Translations under genes and position numbers: made by a program
Source of the DNA: Mycobacterium sp. ACS4054
GTDB taxonomy: Bacteria > Actinomycetota > Actinomycetes > Mycobacteriales > Mycobacteriaceae
Assembly (NCBI RefSeq): GCF_001667275.1
Contig: NZ_LZHV01000012.1
Location: forward strand, 1 to 64,000
DNA: 64,000 nt
Direction: 5' to 3'
Shown here: piece after piece, positions 1-8,028 of the stretch
Numbering within the stretch: the first letter of the stretch is position 1
Layout of the letters: every line of letters starts with the position of its first letter
Notes under the pieces: model-generated
The model's database searches: none
The model's input: only the letters and a program-made list of their open reading frames with translations
What the model was told of the DNA's origin: nothing

Positions 1-66
1 CTGCCGGTAGCGCTGCACAATCAGCAGCCGCCCCTGAAACGTCGTACGGGCATTACGGTGGGACAC
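1..66 (-). CDS. IS481-family transposase, N-terminal fragment (truncated by window)
   Basis: A GTG at 66-64 with a good ribosome binding site (GGAGG, five bases upstream) opens a frame that runs off the window. Only 22 residues are visible, beginning V-S-H-R-N-A-R-T-T and continuing with G-R-L-L-I-V-Q-R. This is the opening I know from IS481-type transposases, where it precedes a helix-turn-helix and a DDE integrase domain. Those domains cannot be seen here, so integrity of the element is unknown. The family call rests on N-terminal resemblance alone. Confidence 0.6.
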   Translation of the reverse strand, partial: MSHRNARTTFQGRLLIVQRYRQ

Positions 67-171
67 GAGAACCTCCGGAATAGGTATGGGCCTTCGACAA
101 GCCACACCCCACCCGGGGGTTCTCTTCACATCAAGCCGACACGCCTGCTACCAACCTGTTGGCCGAGTACA
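1..171 (-). mobile_element. End of an IS481-type insertion sequence (cut by the window edge)
   Basis: The leftmost bases read, on the minus strand, as the start of an IS481-family transposase, followed outward by about 100 non-coding bases up to the stop codon of the glycosyltransferase. Read from the outside the element would begin TGTACTCGGCC, and IS481-type ends usually start with TGT, so an outer end near base 171 is plausible. If so, the element abuts the glycosyltransferase stop codon (175-173) by one base. The other end and the target duplication lie outside the window, so the boundary is inferred. Confidence 0.5.
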
Positions 172-172
172 C

Positions 173-1423
173 CTAGCGCACCGGCCGCTGGGCTGCGGGC
201 CCCAGCACCCGCTGCTCGATCAGGTCGGCCCCGCGTGCCACACCCCCGGTCGCGGCGAATCCTTCGGCCACTCGCCGCGCGCCGTCCCCCATCGTCATCG
301 CCGCGCGCACCTTCGCCCTCAACCGCGCCGGGCTGAGATCTTTGGCCGCCAGGCGGGTGCCGCAGCGAGCGACTTCCACCCGTCGAGCAACTTCGGCCTG
401 GTCCCGCGCGAACGGCACGACGCAGACGGGCACGCCGCGGTCAAGTGCCTTCAGCGTCGTTCCCATCCCGCCGTGGGTGATGGCGCAGCCGGCCCGCGGC
501 AGTACCGCACCGTGCGGGACGAAGCGGCATACGGTCGCGTTGGATGGTCGCGGCAGATCCGGGGGAATGCCCGCCGGGAAGGTCGCCACCACGTGGACGG
601 GCTCATCGGCTAACGCGCGCAACGCAATCCGCCCCAGCTCGGCGTCGGACTGCCTGATCGACGAGGTGTTGACCAGCACCACCGGCCGCTCGATGGCACT
701 CACCCAATCCGGCGTGCCGGCCTCCGCCGGTTCGAATGCGCACGCGCCGATGTGGTGAACCAGACCGGCCCATCCGGGATGCGGGTACTCGAAGGGCTCG
801 CCGCCGACGGCCAGGAGCAGCGGCGCTCGCCGCAGAAAGCCGTCGACCGACGCAACGGGCGGCAGCCCCAGCTCGGCGCGAATGACGTTGATCCGCGGCA
901 ACATCGGCCGGTCGAAGAGATGCCGCACGATCGGCCGCACCGAGGCGTCCCGCGCGTCGCCGAGCAGGCCCGGCAACGGGCGCAGCCCCGGACCGAAGGG
1001 CGGCACGCCGCGGGACCGCAGGTACGGCGTGAACGGCGAGAACACCAGCCACGGGATGTGGCCTGCGTCGGCGGCCGACATCGCCCCCCAGCAGTTCGCG
1101 TCCACGATGATCACATCGGGCCGGACCGCATCCACCGCGCGCCGCAAATCCTGAACTTCGAGCACCGCACGACGGCAGAGCACGTCGATCGTTAACTTCA
1201 GTACTCCCAGCGCGTTTCGCGCCCTCCAGTCCTCGCTGACGATCGCCTCGATGTCCGGGTGGACCGGATCGGCGTGGACGCCGACGCCGCACAGCGTCGG
1301 CACGCCCGCCGACATGGTGCGCGCGTGAACCTGGTGACCACGGCCGGCCAGCTCGGCCAACAGCGCGCCGAGCGGCAGCAGGTGCCCCAGGGCCGGCGAC
1401 CCGTAGGCCAGTATCACCGCCAT
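173..1423 (-). CDS. GT1-family (UGT/MGT-type) glycosyltransferase
   Basis: A 416-residue GT-B glycosyltransferase of the family that moves sugars from nucleotide sugars to small lipophilic acceptors. The N-terminus has the acceptor-domain opening with GSPALGHLLPLGALL (residues 8-22). The C-terminal half has the nucleotide-sugar signature, T-H-G-G at 316-319 and PFARDQAEVARRV at 337-349. The ATG lies one base after the TGA of the upstream isomerase gene, so the two are almost certainly co-transcribed. Pairing with an IPP isomerase suggests an isoprenoid acceptor such as a hydroxylated carotenoid, but this is inference from context. The gene ends right at the IS boundary; length is normal for the family, so it need not be truncated. 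Confidence 0.8.
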   Translation of the reverse strand: MAVILAYGSPALGHLLPLGALLAELAGRGHQVHARTMSAGVPTLCGVGVHADPVHPDIEAIVSEDWRARNALGVLKLTIDVLCRRAVLEVQDLRRAVDAVRPDVIIVDANCWGAMSAADAGHIPWLVFSPFTPYLRSRGVPPFGPGLRPLPGLLGDARDASVRPIVRHLFDRPMLPRINVIRAELGLPPVASVDGFLRRAPLLLAVGGEPFEYPHPGWAGLVHHIGACAFEPAEAGTPDWVSAIERPVVLVNTSSIRQSDAELGRIALRALADEPVHVVATFPAGIPPDLPRPSNATVCRFVPHGAVLPRAGCAITHGGMGTTLKALDRGVPVCVVPFARDQAEVARRVEVARCGTRLAAKDLSPARLRAKVRAAMTMGDGARRVAEGFAATGGVARGADLIEQRVLGPAAQRPVR

Positions 1424-1424
1424 G

Positions 1425-2531
1425 TCAGGGCGACGGCGCGGGCGTGAGGTCGACGGAGCGCAGCCCCGAAAGGCTCGCGGCACCACAGCCGTGCAGGCAG
1501 ACCCGAAGCTCATCGATGAACGGCTGCAGCCAATCGACAACTGCCGCAGCGGATTCGATCGCCGCGGGCAGCAGCGGTCGAGCCACGGCGACGACGTCGG
1601 CGCCCAGGGCGATCGCCTTGGCCGCGTCCATGCCGGTGCGAATGCCGCCGGAAGCCACCAACGGGATGTCCGGCAGCACCTCACGCACCTCGACGATCGC
1701 CCGCGCGGTCGGAATGCCCCAGTCGGCCAGGTGCGGGTAACGAAGCTCGCCGTACCGGACGAACTGCTCGACGCGTGACCACGAGGTTCCGCCGGCGCCC
1801 GCGACGTCAATGGCGGAAACCGGCAGGTCCCCGTCGGCCCCAACGAGTTCCGCGGCGGCCGCGCCGCCGATCCCGTGGCCGACCTCCTTGAGCAGCACCG
1901 GGCAGTCGATCGCGTCGGCCGCATCCCGCAGCCTGTCCAACGAGCCGGAGAAGTCGGTGTCACCGTTGCGCTGCATCGCCTCCTGCAGCGGGTTGGTGTG
2001 CACCGCAAGCGCATCGGCACCCACCCGGTCGAGGGCCTTGGCGAGATCGGGCACGGCGTCCTTGGTCAGCTGGGCCAGGCCGATGTTGCCGAACAGCAAG
2101 ACATCGGGGGCGACGTCGCGAACCGCGAAACTGGCCGCGGCCCGCTCCCCCATCGCGCTGTCCAGCATGATTCGTTGCGAGCCGAGCATCATCCCGATGC
2201 CGAGTTGCTGAGCGGCCGCAGCCAGATTCCGGTTGATCGTCCCGGACAGCTCGGCACCGCCGGTCATCGCACCGATCAGAAGCGGGGCCCGCAGGTTTCC
2301 ACCGAGAAACTTCGTCGACAGGTCGATGTCCCCGAGGCTGGTCTGGGTCAGCGCGTTGTAGGGCAGTTGGTAGCGCTCCAACCCGGTGCTGACGTGCTCG
2401 TAGTTCACCTGCTCGCCGAGGCAGACGTCGATGTGCCGCCGCTTGCGAGTGGTCATCGGCGCCGACTCGGACGTCGCGGCCGGCACCTCGGCGCGGCTCA
2501 CCCCGCGCCCCCTCGCGTCCATAATGTCCAT
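1425..2531 (-). CDS. fni: Type 2 isopentenyl-diphosphate delta-isomerase
   Basis: FMN- and NADPH-dependent isomerase interconverting isopentenyl and dimethylallyl diphosphate, the two C5 units of isoprenoids. The 368-residue protein has the family landmarks KRRHIDVCL (30-38), GAMTGG (87-92), GSQR (117-120) and HTNPLQE (178-184, with the Mg-binding Glu), plus a GGTSW flavin/phosphate-binding stretch. The ATG at 2531 follows AAGGGG by a few bases; a second ATG 26 codons in (MTTRKRRH) is also possible. It is the first gene of a two-gene unit with the glycosyltransferase and diverges from mmpL across a palindromic intergenic region. M. tuberculosis has no counterpart at this position, so the block is accessory. 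Confidence 0.92.
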   Translation of the reverse strand: MDIMDARGRGVSRAEVPAATSESAPMTTRKRRHIDVCLGEQVNYEHVSTGLERYQLPYNALTQTSLGDIDLSTKFLGGNLRAPLLIGAMTGGAELSGTINRNLAAAAQQLGIGMMLGSQRIMLDSAMGERAAASFAVRDVAPDVLLFGNIGLAQLTKDAVPDLAKALDRVGADALAVHTNPLQEAMQRNGDTDFSGSLDRLRDAADAIDCPVLLKEVGHGIGGAAAAELVGADGDLPVSAIDVAGAGGTSWSRVEQFVRYGELRYPHLADWGIPTARAIVEVREVLPDIPLVASGGIRTGMDAAKAIALGADVVAVARPLLPAAIESAAAVVDWLQPFIDELRVCLHGCGAASLSGLRSVDLTPAPSP

Positions 2532-2580
2532 AGTGCCCCTTATTGCGTACCGCCCAGCTTATCCGCGGCGGTGCGAAATT

Positions 2581-2607
2581 TCAGTTGATTAATGTTTAAC
2601 ACACTGA
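2581..2607. promoter_or_regulatory. 27-bp palindrome, probable operator between fni and mmpL
   Basis: The 88-base divergent intergenic region contains an imperfect palindrome of form TCAGT-N3-TTAA-N3-TTAA-N3-ACTGA. It ends 12 bases before the mmpL start codon and lies about 50 bases upstream of the fni start, where one regulator could control both transcription units. No regulator gene is visible nearby. In Corynebacterium glutamicum a MarR-type regulator (CrtR) controls a carotenoid operon that also carries an MmpL-type gene; whether an equivalent acts here is unknown. Confidence 0.55.
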
Positions 2608-2619
2608 AAGACTTCTCTC

Positions 2620-4710
2620 ATGGTGTGGGATGGCGTCGCCGCGGCCGTAACCGGACGGCGCTCGTGGCTGTTCGCGCTGGGCGCCGCGCTCGTGGGCATC
2701 GTTTTCATCGTCCTGGTCGGCGCAAACGCCGCGGCCGGCCAGGCCCCGCTGTCGGTGCCGACCAGCTCGGATTCGGCTCGGGTCGACGCGATGGCCCGCC
2801 AATTCCCCGGTGGGGACCGGCTGCCACTGATCGTGGTGGTCAGCCGCGCCGACGGCGCCGCACTCCGCCCGGTCGACGTCGCCGCCGCCCAAGCGGCCCG
2901 CGATCGCGTGCAGGCCGCCGCCCAGCCGGGCGACGCCCCCGCACCGGCCCAGGTATCCGCCGATGGCAAGGCCGCCATCGGGGTGGTGTGCGTCTGCGCC
3001 GACCTGTCGGGCCTCGCGCTCGGCGACGCTGTCGCGAACCTGCGCAAGGCCGCGGCCACCGGCCTGCCGGCGGAGCTGCGCGCCCACGTCACCGGCGGCC
3101 CGGCGTTCGGCGCCGACATCGCCAGCGCGTTCACCAACGCCAACGTGACCCTGCTCGCGGTGACGGCGTCGGTGGTGGCCCTGCTGCTGATCGCAACGTA
3201 CCGCTCACCGGTGCTGTGGCTGGTGCCGCTGCTGGTGGTCGGGTTCGCCGACCGGGTCGCGGCCGCGGTGGGCACCGCCGTGGCGCCGCTGACCGGTCTC
3301 AGTTTCGACGGCGCCACGTCCGGCATCACCAGCGTGCTGGTCTTCGGGGCGGGCACGAACTACGCGCTGCTGCTGATCTCCCGCTACCGGCAGGAGCTGC
3401 GACGCCACGACGCGCATCGAGACGCCCTGCGCCGCGCGGTGCGGATGGCCGGGCCGGCGATCGTGGCCAGCAACGCCACCGTGGTGCTGGCGTTGCTCAC
3501 CCTGCTGTTCGCCTCGACGCCCAGCACGCGCAGCCTGGGCGCGCTGGCGGCGTGCGGGCTGGTGGTCGCCGCGGTGTCCGCGCTGGTGATCCTGCCGCCG
3601 TTGCTTGCGCTGTGCGGCCGGCGATTGTTCTGGCCCTTCGTTCCGCGCGCCGAGGATAGCCCGGCCCCGGATTCCGGCGCCTGGCAACGCGTCGGCGAGT
3701 GGGTGAACCGGCGACCGGCGCTGGTCGCGACGGTCGCGATCGCGGGCCTGGCGGCGTTGGCCACCGGCCTGCTGGGCACCCGAATCGGCCTGTCGCAGAC
3801 CGAACAGTTCCGGGTCCACGCGGACTCGGTGACCGGCTATGAGGTTGTGGCAGCGCATTTTCCGGCCGGCCTGTCCAATCCCACCGTGGTGATAGCCCCC
3901 GACGCCTCGCCGGTGCCGCAGGCCATCGCGTCGACCCCGGGAGTGGTGTCGGTGACCGAATCGGGCCGCTCGTCGTCCGGGCTGACCAGGTGGTCAGCGG
4001 TGATCGACGCGCCGCCGTCTTCCGAGCGCGCGTTCAATATCATTGCCGCGCTGCGTGATACGACGAAGTCCGCCAGCCCCGCGGCGCTGGTCGGCGGGGC
4101 CGACGCGCAGGCGCTCGACGTCCGCGACGCGGCCACCCATGACCGGCACCTGCTCATCCCGGCGATCCTCGCGGTCATCCTGGTCGTCCTCTGCGTCCTG
4201 CTGCGGTCGGCGCTCGCTCCCCCCACGCTGCTGGCCGCGACCATCCTCGGCGCGCTGGCCGCGCTCGGCATGGGCGGCTGGGCCAGCAGCCACGTCTTCG
4301 GTTTTCCGGCGCTGGACAACAGCACGCCCTTGTTCGCCTTCCTGTTCCTGGCCGCCCTCGGCGTGGACTACACCATTTTTCTGGTCACCCGCGCCCGCGA
4401 GGAGTCCGCACAGCGCGGCGCACGCGCCGGCATGGTCGCCGCGGTGTCGGCCACCGGTGGCGTCATCACCAGTGCGGGAATCGTTTTGGCGGCCGTCTTC
4501 TGCGTGCTCGGCGTGCTGCCGTTGATCGTGCTGACCCAGCTGGGGATCATCGTCGGCCTGGGCATCCTGCTGGACACGTTCGTGGTCCGCACGCTGGTGA
4601 TTCCGGCGCTGTTCGCCCTCATCGGTGATCGCATCTGGTGGCCCAGCCAACCGCAACCCGCCAAAGTCCTTGCACCACAAATCAACCGACACGAACGGAG
4701 CACCGCGTGA
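2620..4710 (+). CDS. MMPL/RND-family membrane transporter (short, 696-residue type)
   Basis: RND-superfamily exporter with the two-fold MMPL repeat: one TM helix, an extracytoplasmic domain, and a bundle of TM helices, then the same again. At 696 residues it is the compact YdfJ-like type, shorter than most mycobacterial MmpL lipid transporters. The proton-relay motif in the second repeat is intact (GVDYTIFL, Asp583), but the first repeat reads GTNYALLL with Asn247 where an Asp is common. The TGA overlaps the next start (GTGA), so it is translationally coupled to tspO. C. glutamicum carries a similar gene inside its crt operon, which supports export or placement of an isoprenoid product, but the substrate is not evident from sequence. 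Confidence 0.85.
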   Translation: MVWDGVAAAVTGRRSWLFALGAALVGIVFIVLVGANAAAGQAPLSVPTSSDSARVDAMARQFPGGDRLPLIVVVSRADGAALRPVDVAAAQAARDRVQAAAQPGDAPAPAQVSADGKAAIGVVCVCADLSGLALGDAVANLRKAAATGLPAELRAHVTGGPAFGADIASAFTNANVTLLAVTASVVALLLIATYRSPVLWLVPLLVVGFADRVAAAVGTAVAPLTGLSFDGATSGITSVLVFGAGTNYALLLISRYRQELRRHDAHRDALRRAVRMAGPAIVASNATVVLALLTLLFASTPSTRSLGALAACGLVVAAVSALVILPPLLALCGRRLFWPFVPRAEDSPAPDSGAWQRVGEWVNRRPALVATVAIAGLAALATGLLGTRIGLSQTEQFRVHADSVTGYEVVAAHFPAGLSNPTVVIAPDASPVPQAIASTPGVVSVTESGRSSSGLTRWSAVIDAPPSSERAFNIIAALRDTTKSASPAALVGGADAQALDVRDAATHDRHLLIPAILAVILVVLCVLLRSALAPPTLLAATILGALAALGMGGWASSHVFGFPALDNSTPLFAFLFLAALGVDYTIFLVTRAREESAQRGARAGMVAAVSATGGVITSAGIVLAAVFCVLGVLPLIVLTQLGIIVGLGILLDTFVVRTLVIPALFALIGDRIWWPSQPQPAKVLAPQINRHERSTA

Positions 4711-5186
4711 ACAGGTCAACTTTGGCGGCGACGGGTCTGGCCGTCGCCACCGCCGCCGTATCGGGAAGCATCGCCAGCCCGAACAGCGTCTCCACGTGGT
4801 ATGCGCGGCTGCGCAAACCGCCGTACCAGCCCCCCAGCGCCGCCTTCCCCGTGGCATGGACCACCCTCTACGGCGACATCGCGGTCACCTCCGCGGAAAC
4901 CATCGACGCGTTTCGGGCCTCGGGCCGACACGACAAGGCGCGCCGCTACGCGACCGCGCTCGGGGTGAACCTTCTCCTGAACGCCTCATGGAGTTGGCTC
5001 TTCTTCCGATTCCACAAACTGGGCGCCTCGGCGGTCGGTGCGGCCGTGCTGACGGCCAGCAGCGCCGACCTTGCGCGCCGGGCCGCGCAGGCCGACCCGC
5101 GGGCCGGGCTGGCCCTGTCGGCGTACCCGCTCTGGTGTTCGTTCGCGACCGTCCTGGCCACCCACATTTGGCGACTCAACCGCTGA
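4707..5186 (+). CDS. tspO: TspO/MBR family tryptophan-rich sensory protein
   Basis: Five-helix membrane protein of the TspO/peripheral benzodiazepine receptor family, which binds porphyrins and modulates tetrapyrrole and oxidative or light stress responses. Family features are clear: WYARLRKPPYQPP near residues 31-43, and NASWSWLFF in the central helix. Length is 159 residues, typical of bacterial TspO. The GTG start overlaps the mmpL stop (GTGA), and the gene ends three bases before the photolyase ATG, so mmpL-tspO-phr form one operon. TspO next to a photolyase and isoprenoid genes fits a light-response role; TspO regulates photosynthesis and carotenoid genes in Rhodobacter, but that function is not shown here. 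Confidence 0.9.
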   Translation: MNRSTLAATGLAVATAAVSGSIASPNSVSTWYARLRKPPYQPPSAAFPVAWTTLYGDIAVTSAETIDAFRASGRHDKARRYATALGVNLLLNASWSWLFFRFHKLGASAVGAAVLTASSADLARRAAQADPRAGLALSAYPLWCSFATVLATHIWRLNR

Positions 5187-5189
5187 ATC

Positions 5190-6518
5190 ATGCCGACGCT
5201 CCTATGGTTTCGTCGTGACTTGCGGTTGGGTGACCATCCGGCGCTCAACGCCGCGGCCGGCGACGGGGAAGCGCTCGCCTGCTTCGTGCTCGACCCCAAG
5301 CTCGAGGCGTCGTCGGGCCGGCGCCGTCTGCAGTTCCTGGGCGACTCGCTGCGCCAACTGCGTGACGACCTCGACGGCCGGTTACTGGTGGCGCGCGGCC
5401 GGCCCGAGGAGCTGATCCCGCGCATCGCCACGGAGATCGGCGCGTCGGCGGTGCACGTTTCCGAAGACTTCGCGCCGTACGGTAAGCGCCGTGACGAACG
5501 AGTGCGTGCGGCGCTGGATTCCGTTCCCCTGATAGCAACGGGATCGCCGTACCTCGTGTCACCGGGCCGGGTCACCAAAAAGGACGGCACGCCCTACCAG
5601 GTGTTCACCCCGTTTCTGCGCCAATGGCGCGAATTCGGCTGGCGGGCACCGGCTAAGACGAGCGCCGAGCCCGCGCGCTGGCTCGATCCGGCGCAAGTGC
5701 GGATCAAGCGATGCGAAATCCCCGATCCGGGCACCGCACTCGACGTGGCCGCCGGGGACGCCGCGGCCCTCAAGCAGTGGAAGTCATTCGTGGCCAACGG
5801 ATTACAGCACTATGATGAGGAACGCAACCGGCCCGACTTGCACGGCACCAGCCGGATGTCGGCGTACCTGAAGTTCGGTGCCATCCATCCGCGCACCATG
5901 GTCGCCGATCTCGACCTTCGTCACGGCGGTGCCCAGGCTTACCTGCGCGAGTTGGCGTTTCGCGACTTCTACGCCGACGTGCTGCATCACTGGCCGGCCA
6001 GCGCCTGGCGCAATTGGAACCGGCAGTTCGACGGAATCCGCACCGACACCGACGCCGAAGCGACACGCCGCTTCGAGTCGTGGAAGGCCGGCGAAACCGG
6101 CTTTCCACTGGTCGATGCCGGGATGCGTCAACTGCGCGAGACCGGCTACATGCACAACCGGGTGCGGATGATCGTCGCATCGTTTCTGGTCAAGGACCTG
6201 CATCTGCCGTGGCAGTGGGGCGCCGAGTGGTTCCTCGATCAGCTCGTCGACGGCGACATGGCCAACAACCAGCACGGGTGGCAGTGGTGCGCGGGCTGCG
6301 GCACCGATGCCGCGCCGTACTTTCGGGTGTTCAACCCGACCACCCAGGGCGAGAAGTTCGACCCGTCCGGGGAGTACATCCGGCGGTGGGTGCCCGAGCT
6401 GCGCTCGGTCGACGATGCGCACCTGCGCAAGAGCGAACGGCCGGCGGGCTACCCGGCCCCGATCGTCGACCACGGCGCCGAGCGCGCCGAAGCGCTGCGG
6501 CGCTACCAGAGCATCTGA
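5190..6518 (+). CDS. phr: Deoxyribodipyrimidine photolyase (class I cryptochrome/photolyase family)
   Basis: Blue-light-dependent flavoenzyme that splits UV-induced pyrimidine dimers. The N-terminus has the alpha/beta antenna-binding domain opening (LLWFRRDLRLGDHPAL). The C-terminal helical FAD domain is complete: GTSRMSAYLKFG from residue 219, HNRVRMIVASFLVKDL around 322-337, and DMANNQHGWQW from 356. Length, 442 residues, is normal. The start follows the tspO stop by three bases. M. tuberculosis lacks photolyase, so this belongs to the accessory light-associated block. Substrate preference (CPD against 6-4) cannot be decided from these motifs, though CPD repair is the usual activity of this subclass. 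Confidence 0.93.
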   Translation: MPTLLWFRRDLRLGDHPALNAAAGDGEALACFVLDPKLEASSGRRRLQFLGDSLRQLRDDLDGRLLVARGRPEELIPRIATEIGASAVHVSEDFAPYGKRRDERVRAALDSVPLIATGSPYLVSPGRVTKKDGTPYQVFTPFLRQWREFGWRAPAKTSAEPARWLDPAQVRIKRCEIPDPGTALDVAAGDAAALKQWKSFVANGLQHYDEERNRPDLHGTSRMSAYLKFGAIHPRTMVADLDLRHGGAQAYLRELAFRDFYADVLHHWPASAWRNWNRQFDGIRTDTDAEATRRFESWKAGETGFPLVDAGMRQLRETGYMHNRVRMIVASFLVKDLHLPWQWGAEWFLDQLVDGDMANNQHGWQWCAGCGTDAAPYFRVFNPTTQGEKFDPSGEYIRRWVPELRSVDDAHLRKSERPAGYPAPIVDHGAERAEALRRYQSI

Positions 6519-6633
6519 TCGAGGCTCCGCGGCGAATTGTCGCTTGCGTGAATGTTTGCTCAATCGCCTACCCGAAGCCGTTTTCCCGTGCGATTATCAG
6601 CCGATTCGTCGTTGAGCCGCTCGGGAGGCGCTG

Positions 6634-7185
6634 ATGTCACACCCCATCGTTCGGACGTTGCTGATCTCTGGTGCCGCAGCGGGATTGCTGGCGGGCGTGA
6701 ACGCCTGTTCGTGCTCCGTCGGCTCCTCGCACTCGGTCAGCAAGAGCGATGTCGCGGGCCAGATCACCTCGAAGTTGACCGACGCCGCGGGCAACAAGCC
6801 CGATTCGGTGAACTGCCCGAACGATCTGCCCGCGAAGGTTGGGGCGCAACTGAATTGCGAGATGAAGGTCAAGAACCAAACCTTCAACGTCAATGTGACC
6901 GTGACGAGCGTGAACGGCAACGACGTCAAGTTCGACATGGTCGAGACGGTCGACAAGAACCAGGTCGCCAGCATCATCAGCAACAAGCTGGCCCAGCAGG
7001 TCGGCAGGAAGCCCGACTCGGTGACCTGCCCCGACAACCTCAAGGGCGTCCAGGGCGCGACGCTGCGGTGCCAACTCGTCGACGGCACCGACAAATACGG
7101 CATCGCGGTGACCGTCACCGACGTGGACGCCGGCGACGTCAACTTCGACTTCAAGGTGGACGACCATCCCGAACCCGCCAGCTAG
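6634..7185 (+). CDS. Lipoprotein with two DUF4333 domains (Rv3033-like)
   Basis: A 183-residue exported protein. The signal peptide ends with LLAGVNACSC, a plausible lipobox region, so the mature protein is probably lipid-anchored. It contains two tandem copies of a domain of about 60 residues: each has a helix (VAGQITSKL; VASIISNKL), a KPDSV.CP segment with a conserved cysteine, and a beta segment with a second cysteine (NCEMK; RCQLV), giving one predicted disulfide per copy. This is the DUF4333 pattern of actinobacterial envelope proteins of unknown function. GGGAGG lies five bases before the ATG. Its position before an acyltransferase gene matches Rv3033 in M. tuberculosis. Confidence 0.85.
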   Translation: MSHPIVRTLLISGAAAGLLAGVNACSCSVGSSHSVSKSDVAGQITSKLTDAAGNKPDSVNCPNDLPAKVGAQLNCEMKVKNQTFNVNVTVTSVNGNDVKFDMVETVDKNQVASIISNKLAQQVGRKPDSVTCPDNLKGVQGATLRCQLVDGTDKYGIAVTVTDVDAGDVNFDFKVDDHPEPAS

Positions 7186-7923
7186 TTAGCGAGCGGCCTT
7201 CTTTCGCTCGATGTCGGCCAGCGCCGCGGCCAGCTCGGCCCGCTGGGCGGTCGAACTCTCCCAGGCCAGCTGACGGTTCTTGACCACCTTGGCCGGCGCA
7301 CCGACCGCGATCGAGTAGTCGGGGATGACCCCGCGGACCACCGCGTGTGAGCCGAGCACGCAGCCCCGGCCGATCGCCGTGCCGCGCAGCACCGTCACCT
7401 TCACCCCCACCCAGGTGTCCGGCCCGATACGCACGGGCGACTTCACGATGCCCTGGTCTTTGATCGGCAGGTTGATGTTGTCCATGCGGTGATCGAAGTC
7501 GCAGACGTAACACCAGTCGGCCATCAGCACCGAGTCGCCGAGTTCGATGTCGAGGTAGGCGTTGATGACGTTGTCGCGGCCCAACACCACCTTGTCGCCG
7601 AACCGCAGCGAGCCTTCGTGCGCGCGGATGGTGTTCTTGTCGCCGATGTGCACCCACCGGCCGATCTCCAGCTGCGCCAGTTCGGGCGTCGCGTGGATCT
7701 CGACGCCCTTGCCCAAGAACACCATCCCGCGGGTGATGATGTGCGGGTTGGCGAGCTTGAACTTCAGCAGCCGCCAATAGCGCACCAGGTACCACGGCGT
7801 GTACGCGCGGTTGCGCAGCACCCATTTCAGCGAGGCCAGCGTGAGGAACCTGGCCTGGCGCGGGTCCCGCAGGTTCGATCCACGCCAGCGGCGGTGGACC
7901 GGTGCACCCCACATGCTCGTCAC
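7186..7923 (-). CDS. Left-handed beta-helix (hexapeptide-repeat) acyltransferase, Rv3034c-like
   Basis: Acyl-CoA-dependent O-acyltransferase with a left-handed parallel beta-helix built of hexapeptide repeats (IGDKNTIRAHEG through IGRGCVLGSHAVV), ending in the family's VPDY/IPDYSIAVGAPAKVV stretch. M. tuberculosis Rv3034c occupies the same place and is proposed to acylate the 6-O-methylglucose lipopolysaccharide. Starts possible are TTG 7947, GTG 7923 and ATG 7914; I chose GTG because TAGGCT sits eight bases upstream and could be a -10 element of a leaderless transcript. The gene meets the DUF4333 gene tail to tail with no gap and is divergent from the next gene. Confidence 0.82.
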   Translation of the reverse strand: MTSMWGAPVHRRWRGSNLRDPRQARFLTLASLKWVLRNRAYTPWYLVRYWRLLKFKLANPHIITRGMVFLGKGVEIHATPELAQLEIGRWVHIGDKNTIRAHEGSLRFGDKVVLGRDNVINAYLDIELGDSVLMADWCYVCDFDHRMDNINLPIKDQGIVKSPVRIGPDTWVGVKVTVLRGTAIGRGCVLGSHAVVRGVIPDYSIAVGAPAKVVKNRQLAWESSTAQRAELAAALADIERKKAAR

Positions 7924-8028
7924 AGCCGGACAGCCTAACGCGGGCAATCACCGGCACGCGAACCGCCACGGGTTACCCTCACCTGTACTCGATCGCTGCC
8001 CGCGGCGCGGAAGGATTTGGACTTCGAG

